This document shows, in pieces, positions 15,017 to 21,416 of a stretch of DNA of 21,416 nt. The stretch comes from CAZEAN01 sp964510225 (lineage in GTDB: Bacteria > Planctomycetota > Planctomycetia > Isosphaerales > Isosphaeraceae): contig CAZEAN010000098.1 in the NCBI GenBank assembly GCA_964510225.1, positions 1 through 21,416 of the forward strand, read 5' to 3'. The stretch's first letter is position 1, and the number at the start of each line of letters is the position of its first letter. Made by a program: the position numbers and the translations under genes. The notes under the pieces are model-generated. The model saw only the letters and a program-made list of their open reading frames with translations, was not told where the DNA came from and made no database searches.

Positions 15017-16276
15017 ATGAACTCACTCAAGAGTTCCGTAGTTGTTGGACTCGTGCTTCTAATCACGATTCCGACCTTGGCAACGGCACAAGGGATCGGC
15101 GGCGATCGGTCGAAGACACCTCTTCGCCGGATCTTCAACCGCAACCAGACCGAACAACCCCAGCCTCCTCAACCAACTCAGCCCAAGGGGACTGATGCTG
15201 TCAGCTCGGCAGCAATCCAACTACGCTCGGGCGAAGCACTCCCGGCGCCGGTCGATCCTGGCGTTGAGACTGCTTCCCTCCACTTACCGACGGCACCACT
15301 CGAACCGTACCTGCTGAATCCAAAAGCAGGGCCGTTTATGGTGATGGCCCGAGTCTTCCGCGGTGAGCACGCTGTCCGACAAGCCCAAGCCTTGGCAATG
15401 GAACTCAGGCACAGTTTTGGACTCCCGGCCTATGTTTACTTCTTGAAGATCAAGCCCGCAAACAGCAATATCCGAGGCGTAGCACCGACTTCGGTCCGAG
15501 GATCGGGTCCGCCGGAACTGACTATCGAGGAACAACTTCGGCTCACTGACGAAGCTGCCGTCTTGGTCGGCGACTGCGTAACCGTCGACCAGGCGGACGA
15601 CCTCTTGAACCAGGTCCGAAAGATCCGACCGAAGACCCTCGTTGGTCAAAAGTCGATCTTCCCTTGGCGTGACGAGACTTCACTCGCTCGAGCATTCCAC
15701 ACCACCAATCCACTGGCCGCGTCCCAAGACATCTATCCAGGACTACCTGGTCATCATCACCATGACGGTCCGCCACTCCCTCCAGGTGCTGTTGTCACGG
15801 ATGAGGTTTTGAGGTCGAGCTTTGTCCAAAGGAGCGACCCAGTTGTGGTGAAATGGAACCAAGGAACCCGTCACAGTATCTATAACAATCCTGCACCCTA
15901 TACCCTCGTGGTTGCTGAGTTCCGAGGTCGTGCTTACCTGAACCCTCAAGAGGATGAAAAGGAAGGCGGTGTCGTTGGTCGAATCAAGAAGCTTGTGGAT
16001 AGTCCACTCCGAACCGCAGCCGATGACGCCGAGTTGGTTGCAAGTCAACTTGCAGAAAACTCGACCTTGAGGTCGATGGGCGTCCGTCCTTACGTCTATC
16101 ATGATCGTCGATCGAGTCGGGTGATGATTGGCGAGTTTTCGGCGCCAAACGATCCGAAAGTCGACCAGGTTCGCCGGGCGGCACTTTCAATCGCTGTCGA
16201 ACGCAAACACGAAGGGAAGAAGGTCCAACAGAGCCTGACCCCGGCGCAGTTTGCTTTCGAGGTGCCTCGACCGTGA
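15017..16276 (+). CDS. Secreted protein with two SPOR-like units
   Basis: 419 aa from the ATG at 15017, chosen because GGGGA lies about 7 nt upstream and because it starts the signal peptide directly (NSLKSSVVVGLVLLITIPT, cleavage near ATAQG). An alternative ATG at 15002 adds five residues and has the ribosome binding site too close. After a Pro/Gln-rich linker (about 45-58) comes a unit starting GPFMVMARVFRGEHAVRQAQ (105) and closing with AVLVGDCVTVDQADDLLNQV (181-200). A His/Pro-rich spacer (GHHHHDGPPLPPG, 245-257) follows. The second unit starts PYTLVVAEFRGRA (294) and closes with RVMIGEFSAPNDPKVDQV (368-385). Each has the strand-helix-strand/strand-helix-strand rhythm of SPOR domains, which bind denuded peptidoglycan. 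The SPOR link is a structural guess; no database family was recognised. Confidence 0.7.
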   Translation: MNSLKSSVVVGLVLLITIPTLATAQGIGGDRSKTPLRRIFNRNQTEQPQPPQPTQPKGTDAVSSAAIQLRSGEALPAPVDPGVETASLHLPTAPLEPYLLNPKAGPFMVMARVFRGEHAVRQAQALAMELRHSFGLPAYVYFLKIKPANSNIRGVAPTSVRGSGPPELTIEEQLRLTDEAAVLVGDCVTVDQADDLLNQVRKIRPKTLVGQKSIFPWRDETSLARAFHTTNPLAASQDIYPGLPGHHHHDGPPLPPGAVVTDEVLRSSFVQRSDPVVVKWNQGTRHSIYNNPAPYTLVVAEFRGRAYLNPQEDEKEGGVVGRIKKLVDSPLRTAADDAELVASQLAENSTLRSMGVRPYVYHDRRSSRVMIGEFSAPNDPKVDQVRRAALSIAVERKHEGKKVQQSLTPAQFAFEVPRP

Positions 16277-16339
16277 TCTCAGACTTGTTCTGGTCGAGCA
16301 AGCGATCTCGATGACGACGCCCCGAAGCTACCGGAGAAA

Positions 16340-16372
16340 CCCCTGAGGTCTCCCAGCGAGGAGACTCAGGGG
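16340..16372. terminator. Hairpin terminator between the SPOR-like gene and rdgB
   Basis: CCCCTGAG at 16340-16347 pairs with CTCAGGGG at 16365-16372, and TCTCC pairs with GGAGA inside, with a single bulged G at 16348 and a 6-nt loop. It lies 63 nt after the secreted protein stop and 42 nt before rdgB. The T-run after it is weak, so termination may be partial. Confidence 0.6.
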
Positions 16373-16414
16373 CTGTTGGTGAGAACGAAAACAAGAGTCC
16401 ATTGAGCTACCACG

Positions 16415-17065
16415 ATGAGTTCCCCTGATTCTCCGCCCAGTGACCTCATCATCGCGACGCGGAACCAGAAGAAAGGTCGCGAGATGCAGATCCTAATCGC
16501 ACCTCCTTGGGAGGCATCGCCTCGAGAGACTGAAGTTCGGATCAGGACTCTCGATGAATTTCCGGACCTCCCCGAGGTCGTTGAAGATGCCGAGACATTC
16601 CAAGGAAACGCCCGCAAAAAGGCGAGCGAGACCGCAAGAGCGATCGGACACTGGGTGATCGCTGATGATTCTGGGCTCACGGTCGACGCTCTCCAGGGAG
16701 CGCCTGGGGTCTATTCAGCACGCTACGCGGGTCACCATGGAGACGATGACGCCAATACAAATAAACTTTTGACTGAACTTAGCACGGTCTCCGATGCCAA
16801 TCGCGGCGCTGCGTTTGTCTGCACGCTGGCAATTGCTGATCCGACCGGGACGATCCGAGCCGAAGCCGAAGGAAAGTGTCGGGGACAGATCACGCGATCA
16901 CGGAGAGGGACCGGTGGCTTCGGCTATGATCCGGTCTTCCTGATTCCTGAATATCATCAGACCTTTGGCGAACTCCCGTCCATCGTCAAGCAGCAACTCA
17001 GTCATCGTGCCCGAGCCTTTGGTCGAATTCGCCCCGCTTGGCTCCAACTGCTCTTGGCGCACTAA
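16415..17065 (+). CDS. rdgB: XTP/dITP diphosphatase (RdgB/HAM1 family)
   Basis: 216 aa. The enzyme hydrolyses non-canonical purine triphosphates such as dITP and XTP to the monophosphate, keeping deaminated bases out of DNA and RNA. LIIATRNQKKGREMQ (11-25) is the N-terminal substrate-binding motif, ADDSGLTVDALQGAPGVYSA (83-102) contains the catalytic Asp85, and RGTGGFGYDPVF plus LSHRARAF complete the family signature. The protein is slightly longer than E. coli RdgB owing to an N-terminal extension of about 9 residues and an insertion around residues 29-42 (IAPPWEASPRETEV). The Shine-Dalgarno is weak. It follows a hairpin terminator and is convergent with the YTV-repeat gene. Confidence 0.93.
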   Translation: MSSPDSPPSDLIIATRNQKKGREMQILIAPPWEASPRETEVRIRTLDEFPDLPEVVEDAETFQGNARKKASETARAIGHWVIADDSGLTVDALQGAPGVYSARYAGHHGDDDANTNKLLTELSTVSDANRGAAFVCTLAIADPTGTIRAEAEGKCRGQITRSRRGTGGFGYDPVFLIPEYHQTFGELPSIVKQQLSHRARAFGRIRPAWLQLLLAH

Positions 17066-17148
17066 AGAACGGACGCCCCCGAAATTGTCGAGGGAATCCG
17101 TTGTGTGGAAGGCGATCCTACTGAATCGATTCAACGTTACGTGAACGA

Positions 17149-19440
17149 TCAGAAAACGCCGCCATGACCCAGTAGGTTGCTCAGGATCCCGCACTTCGGT
17201 TGGCAAACGTTAACAGCGGGGATCAAGTTGCAAGGTTCGGGAGCTTGCTCACAGGCGAGCACACTCTTCGAGGGGATCTGCGGTGAAGCCAGAACCGGTT
17301 CACAGACCGGAACAACTTCACAGATTTCTACAGGAACTTGTCGGCAGACGGTCTTCGGGATCACGATGTCGCGCGTTTCGCAGACTTGTCGGCAAACGGT
17401 TTCCGGAACACAGATCGTCTGGGTATAGGGGATCTGCTTAGTTACAGTGTACGGGACACAGCGGACTCGTTGGATGGTCTGAACGTCACAGACAGTGTAA
17501 GGGACGCAACGGACCCGATTCTCGGTGACGAATTCGGTGACCTTCCGTGGAACCTTCCGGTAGGAAGTTTCCGCAACCATCCGGCAAGTGGTGTACGGAA
17601 CTTGTCGGTAGCGCGTCTCCGGAATAGTCTTGCAGACAGTGTAGGGGACTTGACGATAGTTCGTTTCCGCAACCATCCGGCAAGTGGTGTAAGGAACCTG
17701 TCGTTGACGTGTTTCCTGGACAGTCCGAGTAACGGTGTACGGTACTTGGCGGTAAGCCGTCTTGGTGATGAGCCGAGTCTGTGGAGTCGGCACAACCTTG
17801 GTAACCGTCCGAGGAACCTGGACGGTGGTGGTCACAGGGACCTTCTTGGTGATCGTTTGCGCGACCATTGTTGTGACGGGGACCGCAACGTGGCGGACGA
17901 TGGTCCGGGGAACTTGCTGTCGGACCACGTAAGGTACCGATCGATAGCGGGTCTCAGAGACCATATTGCAGATGGTGACCGGGACCTGTTCGACACGAGT
18001 CTGAGCAACAAGTTCAGTCACAGTCTTGGGAACTTGCTTGAACTTCGTTTCGCAGACTGTTCGGCAGGATGTCACGGGAACTTGGTCGATCACGGTATCG
18101 CGGACAATCCGACACGTTGTAACCGGGACCTTCCGTGTGAAGGTCTCAGGTACCTGACGGCAGACAGTGTACGGAACGGACTTCTTCACGATTTGTGGTT
18201 CGCAGACGGTTCGGGAGACCGTCTTGTAGATTGTCTTAGGACAGTAAACTTGCTCGGTAACGTAGCTCCCACACGGGTCTTGTGGGCTCGGGTGGATCCC
18301 CTTGGTCGGAACCGGAAGACCAGGAACAAACCGCTTCACTGAGACATACTCACCGACCTCGACCGGTACTTTCTCAGTGATGGTCCGAGGGATCATGACC
18401 GTCTCGCAGACCTCTCGGTAGGCAGTTTCTGTGATGTTCCGGTATCGGGTCTCAGTTACCGATTTGAAGCAAGTGTCTTGGACCTGTCGGAAAACGGTCC
18501 GGGGCTTCGAAATCAATCGAGTTTCGGTGATTGGACGTTGAACGGTGTAAGGGACCGTTTCCATGACGGTCCGAGAGACCGGTACATGGACCGTTTTCTG
18601 AACATTCCGGTAAGTCGTCTGACGAACTGGACGCTTGACAGTGTACGGAACTTGTCGGTACTCAGTCCGACAGACCGTCTCCATCACAGTGCTGGACCGA
18701 GGTTGTAGTACGGTCTTTGTGACCGGAACCTGAATGGTTTCGGGAACAAGCTTGTAGGTAGTTCTCGGAACTGTTGTCATCACCGTCGTACAAACTTGTC
18801 GCGGAACCATCTCCGTGACAGGCTGTTGCACTGTGTACGGTACTGTCTTGTATCGTGTCTCTGTGATTGGTCGACAAACGGTATAGGGAACAGTACGATA
18901 CTGTACCGAACGTACTGGCCGATACGTTGTATAAGGAACCTGCTTGTAGCGGGTTTCATTGACCGTTCGATTCACGACGTAAGGGACGGTCTGAAGATGG
19001 GTTTCTTGGATCGGTCGTTGTACGGTATACGGGACTGTCTCGAAGACGGTCCGAGTAACCGGTCGCTGCACTGTATACGGTTCCTGGCGGAACTCGGTCC
19101 GATAGACAGGTCGTTGCTCAGTGTAGGGAACCCGCTGCATCCGCTGCTCCTCGACCGATCGGAACGAGGTGACAGTCTTCGGACGCATGACCGTCTCGAA
19201 AACGTCGCGGGTTTCGGTGACCTGACGAGTTTCAAGGATAGTTTCGGTAACCGGTTGAAGTACCGTCCGTTTGCGGACTTGATAAGACACGTTTGCTGTA
19301 TCAACAGGTCCGAGTACGGGATGGCCGGTCGGGATTGTCTTTGTTGGATGTCCGAAGTTGATCGCATTGGCCCGATTGACCGTGATGATGCCCAGCGGCA
19401 GCATGATCAAGGGGAGGATCAGTAGGAATCGCCTCTTCAT
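17149..19440 (-). CDS. Secreted Cys-rich YTV-repeat protein (planctomycete type)
   Basis: 763 aa. The signal peptide is KRRFLLILPLIMLPLGIITV with cleavage near ANA at about 26. Nearly all the rest is built of short repeats of about 16 residues around a VPYTV or VPYTT core (for example YRQVPYTVCRPITETRY-like units), rich in Thr, Val, Arg and Gln, as in the YTV repeats of planctomycete envelope proteins. One break at about residues 370-400 (VPGLPVPTKGIHPSPQDPCG) separates two repeat blocks. I count about 29 Cys, few in the first 200 residues and dense in the C-terminal half, so disulfide crosslinking in a proteinaceous wall is plausible but unproven. The tail (PVCEPVLASPQIP, then CGILSNLLGHGGVF) is non-repetitive. 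GGAG lies 5 nt before the ATG. The repetitive codons make long antisense frames, which are not genes. Confidence 0.85.
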   Translation of the reverse strand: MKRRFLLILPLIMLPLGIITVNRANAINFGHPTKTIPTGHPVLGPVDTANVSYQVRKRTVLQPVTETILETRQVTETRDVFETVMRPKTVTSFRSVEEQRMQRVPYTEQRPVYRTEFRQEPYTVQRPVTRTVFETVPYTVQRPIQETHLQTVPYVVNRTVNETRYKQVPYTTYRPVRSVQYRTVPYTVCRPITETRYKTVPYTVQQPVTEMVPRQVCTTVMTTVPRTTYKLVPETIQVPVTKTVLQPRSSTVMETVCRTEYRQVPYTVKRPVRQTTYRNVQKTVHVPVSRTVMETVPYTVQRPITETRLISKPRTVFRQVQDTCFKSVTETRYRNITETAYREVCETVMIPRTITEKVPVEVGEYVSVKRFVPGLPVPTKGIHPSPQDPCGSYVTEQVYCPKTIYKTVSRTVCEPQIVKKSVPYTVCRQVPETFTRKVPVTTCRIVRDTVIDQVPVTSCRTVCETKFKQVPKTVTELVAQTRVEQVPVTICNMVSETRYRSVPYVVRQQVPRTIVRHVAVPVTTMVAQTITKKVPVTTTVQVPRTVTKVVPTPQTRLITKTAYRQVPYTVTRTVQETRQRQVPYTTCRMVAETNYRQVPYTVCKTIPETRYRQVPYTTCRMVAETSYRKVPRKVTEFVTENRVRCVPYTVCDVQTIQRVRCVPYTVTKQIPYTQTICVPETVCRQVCETRDIVIPKTVCRQVPVEICEVVPVCEPVLASPQIPSKSVLACEQAPEPCNLIPAVNVCQPKCGILSNLLGHGGVF
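17567..17691 (-). repeat. 29-bp exact DNA repeat within the YTV gene, 96 bp apart
   Basis: The 29 bp at 17567-17595 recur exactly at 17663-17691. The 96-bp period equals 32 codons, two repeat units of 16 residues, and encodes the twice-seen YTTCRMVAET. Elsewhere in the gene the repeats are similar in protein but diverged in DNA, so this pair looks like a recent duplication or gene conversion. Confidence 0.75.
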
Positions 19441-19793
19441 GGTCGCTCCGTCACGTTCCGAACGCGCTCAAGGGGTGGTGTCAAGTCCCCAGATCTCGTT
19501 GTGTTGTACTGACGTCGGGGACAGTCTCAAGAACCACCTTCTTATTCGGTCTACCTAGACAGCCAACTTGAACTCAGTCCTCCATATTCCCTAGAGCGTC
19601 ATGTTGCTTAGTTATGAAATTTATCCAGTTCCCTATGATCGTTTTGTTCGATTCGCTTTACCTGAGCAGTCGGGTCGCCGTGTTCGCCAGGATCATCTCC
19701 CGTAGCGCGGCTCGCGACGGAGGGACTGGTCGGTGCCCTCCAGACTCGTTACCGTAACGCTGTTGAAGTGCGATTGGGCAGGAGGGACGATCA
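19441..19793. other. 353-bp intergenic region between divergent genes
   Basis: No convincing gene. It carries the YTV-gene leader on the minus strand, with TTGACA at 19484-19479 but no good -10 box, and a GTCCCC...GGGGAC inverted repeat (19485-19490 and 19517-19522). At the right end AGGAGGG (19780-19786) is the SDR ribosome binding site. A minus-strand frame ending at 19658 is open into the SDR gene and is treated as chance. Confidence 0.5.
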
Positions 19794-20564
19794 ATGGCGG
19801 CGATCGATCGGTTTCGGCTGGACGGCAGGGTGGCGTTGGTGACAGGAGGTGCCCGAGGCCTCGGTGCTGTGATTGCCGAGGCCTTAGCGACCTCAGGTGC
19901 GTCCGTGGTCATCACGGCACGCGACCAAAAGAAAATCGAGTCGGCGGCCGATGACTTGGCAGCAAGAACCGGCACGCGGATTCTCGGACTCCCTCTCGAA
20001 GTCACTGATGGGAATCAAGTGAAGCAGACGGTCGATCGGACGGTCGAACTGCTCGGTGGACTCGATATTCTGGTGAATAACGCTGGAATCAACATCCGTC
20101 GACCGATCGAGGAACTCGAAGAGTCCGAATGGGATCAAGTCATTGACATCAATCTCAAGGGGGCTTGGCTCTGTTGTCGAGCCGTGGTCCCACTGATGAA
20201 GCAAAAGGGCTGGGGACGAATCATTAACCTCTCAAGCATGCTCGGTGAGGTCGGTCTTGCCGAGCGAACCCCTTATTGTGCGAGCAAAGGGGGAATGACG
20301 CTGATGACCCGGACCCTTGCGCTTGAACTCGCTCGATTCGGAATTACTGTGAATGCGCTCTGCCCGGGCCCATTTGCTACCGAGATCAATCTTCCTGTCC
20401 TCCAGGACCCCGAGAAGCTCAATGCGATGGTTTCGAAGCTACCGATCGGACGCTTCGGGGATCCGGAAGAACTTGGCCCCGCGGCGCTCTTTCTCGCGTC
20501 TGAAGCTTCGAGCTATATGACCGGTGCGACACTTGTGATCGACGGCGGCTATACAGCGCAGTAG
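19794..20564 (+). CDS. SDR-family oxidoreductase (gluconate 5-dehydrogenase-like)
   Basis: 256 aa classical short-chain dehydrogenase. TGGARGLG (17-24) binds the cofactor, NNAG is at 95-98, Ser147/148 with Tyr161 and Lys165 (YCASK) form the active site, and the end MTGATLVIDGGYTAQ is typical. The N-terminus (FRLDGRVALVTGG) and the segment WDQVIDINLKGAWLCCRAV resemble gluconate 5-dehydrogenase and 2-deoxy-D-gluconate 3-dehydrogenase, so a sugar acid or polyol is a likely substrate, but FabG-like activity cannot be excluded. The start is firm: AGGAGGG lies 7 nt before the ATG. argJ follows 48 nt downstream on the same strand, so they may share a transcript, with no evident metabolic link. Confidence 0.88.
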   Translation: MAAIDRFRLDGRVALVTGGARGLGAVIAEALATSGASVVITARDQKKIESAADDLAARTGTRILGLPLEVTDGNQVKQTVDRTVELLGGLDILVNNAGINIRRPIEELEESEWDQVIDINLKGAWLCCRAVVPLMKQKGWGRIINLSSMLGEVGLAERTPYCASKGGMTLMTRTLALELARFGITVNALCPGPFATEINLPVLQDPEKLNAMVSKLPIGRFGDPEELGPAALFLASEASSYMTGATLVIDGGYTAQ

Positions 20565-20612
20565 TCGTACTTTTTCCCTGACTTGATCTCTTCGAAGGTT
20601 GGAATTCCGCTT

Positions 20613-21416
20613 GTGAATGATCAAGACCCGCTCTATCTGCCCAACGGTTTTCGGGCTGCCGGGGTTCGTTCGGGGATCAAGGCTTCGGGTGAGCCAGACC
20701 TCGGCGTAATCGTCTCTGACGACAACTGTACCGCAGCGGGGACGTTCACCACGAATCAGGTCGTCGCGGCGCCGGTCCGTTGGGATCGCGCGATTGTCCC
20801 CTCAGAACGGATCCGCGGCATCGTCGTCAATGCAGGGAACGCCAACGCGACAACCGGGGAGCAGGGGGAGGCAAATGCCCGATCAAGTGCCGGGCTCGCT
20901 GCAACCCAGCTCCACTGCGATCCGGACCAGATCCTTTTGGCATCGACCGGAGTGATCGGTCAACAATTGCCGATGGACGCGATGACCCAAGGGATCACCG
21001 AAGCGCTTCGAATCGCTGAACCAAACCCCGATGGATTTCAGTCATTTGCGAAGGCAATTTTGACCACGGACACCCGTCCCAAGATCGTCTCCAGCCGGGA
21101 CAAGCTCGATGACGGGCGTGAGATCCGACTCATCGGGATTGCCAAAGGGGCAGCGATGATCGGCCCTCGGATGGCCACAATGCTTGCATTTTTGGTCACA
21201 GATGCTCGCGTTCTCCCCGGGGTCTTGCAGGGAATTCTCTCCGAAGCAGTTGAAGAATCGTTTAACTGTATCTCTGTCGAAGGTGATACAAGTACAAATG
21301 ATACAGTTCTTTTGATCGCAGGTGGCAAGGGTACCGCCCCTCTTGAGGGGAAGAACCTTAAGCGTTTTGCAGCAATCGTTCGTTCCACATCGGAATCACT
21401 AGCCCGGTTAATCCCC
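20613..21416 (+). CDS. argJ: Glutamate N-acetyltransferase/amino-acid N-acetyltransferase ArgJ, N-terminal 268 codons
   Basis: The gene runs off the right edge; a full ArgJ is about 400 aa. ArgJ transfers acetyl from N-acetylornithine to glutamate in arginine synthesis, and bifunctional forms also use acetyl-CoA. The chosen GTG at 20613 gives the usual short lead before NGFRAAGVRSGIK and has GGA 9 nt upstream; the frame is open back to a TTG at 20583, which lacks a binding site. Motifs in order: VNAGNANATTG, the oxyanion-hole STGVIGQQLP, and the self-cleavage segment KGAAMIGPRMATMLAF, where the Thr of MATML becomes the nucleophile of the beta chain. EGDTSTNDT (after NCISV) is also present. 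The usual KGSGMIxPNMATML has become KGAAMIGPRMATML, a modest variation. Confidence 0.93.
   Translation, partial: MNDQDPLYLPNGFRAAGVRSGIKASGEPDLGVIVSDDNCTAAGTFTTNQVVAAPVRWDRAIVPSERIRGIVVNAGNANATTGEQGEANARSSAGLAATQLHCDPDQILLASTGVIGQQLPMDAMTQGITEALRIAEPNPDGFQSFAKAILTTDTRPKIVSSRDKLDDGREIRLIGIAKGAAMIGPRMATMLAFLVTDARVLPGVLQGILSEAVEESFNCISVEGDTSTNDTVLLIAGGKGTAPLEGKNLKRFAAIVRSTSESLARLIP

Noticed and set aside
17338..18342. Long plus-strand ORF of 334 aa opposite the YTV gene
   Set aside because: It is an antisense shadow of repetitive codons; the repeats force the same open frame over long distances. The minus frame has a signal peptide, ribosome binding site and the known repeat type.
18796..19425. 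Plus-strand ORF of 209 aa opposite the 5' part of the YTV gene
   Set aside because: Same reason: mirror of the repeats, with no start signal and no family resemblance.
19658..20005. Minus-strand ORF whose end (REMILANTATRLLR) looks a little like the C-terminus of an amidohydrolase
   Set aside because: Most of the frame is antisense to a clear SDR gene, and the short end alone is not enough to claim a gene remnant.

Overview
The window looks like chromosomal DNA of a Planctomycetota bacterium, most likely near the Isosphaerales/Gemmatales. The clues are a long secreted protein of YTV-type repeats (17149-19440), a remnant of a planctomycete-type PD-(D/E)XK-like family (3973-4522), an MJ0042-type zinc-ribbon/membrane/coiled-coil protein, and lipid A and LPS core genes that imply a Gram-negative outer membrane. 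GC content is moderate (roughly mid-50s by eye) and GATC is strikingly frequent. No rRNA, tRNA, CRISPR array, insertion sequence or phage module was seen. The taxonomic placement is inference from gene content.

Layout. 1-2307 (minus): an envelope operon, lpxK then a family-9 heptosyltransferase then the start of an NAD-dependent epimerase-like gene that leaves the window. 2392-3483 (minus): NAD-type isocitrate dehydrogenase, divergent from a small Mpo1/DUF962 membrane protein (3669-3959). 3973-4522 (minus): a decayed gene with a large internal deletion and a frame change. 4690-6368: an SDR oxidoreductase convergent with a zinc-ribbon membrane protein. 6849-7400: a small secreted protein closed by a hairpin with perfect 20-bp arms. 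7688-10691 (plus): a small charged protein, alanine dehydrogenase, a 94-aa acidic protein, and mtnA, whose start codon overlaps the acidic gene's stop (ATGA).

10733-12828 (minus): an MsbA-like ABC exporter starting at TTG, preceded by a possible 56-aa ORF whose stop overlaps that TTG. Divergent from it is a two-gene plus-strand cassette (13012-14712): a Y-family DNA polymerase with catalytic residues and a clamp-binding motif, then 6 nt later a 154-aa protein beginning Met-Cys and resembling a divergent SRAP/YedK-HMCES protein. This cassette is the best candidate here for an under-described system, possibly a DNA-damage-tolerance pair.

15017-17065: a secreted protein with two SPOR-like units, a hairpin terminator, and rdgB. 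17149-19440 (minus): the Cys-rich YTV-repeat protein. 19794-21416: a second SDR and the start of argJ, which is cut by the window end. Most genes are housekeeping metabolism (amino acids, methionine salvage, TCA, nucleotide sanitation) mixed with envelope biogenesis; lineage-specific material lies in the small hypothetical genes, the YTV protein and the polymerase cassette.
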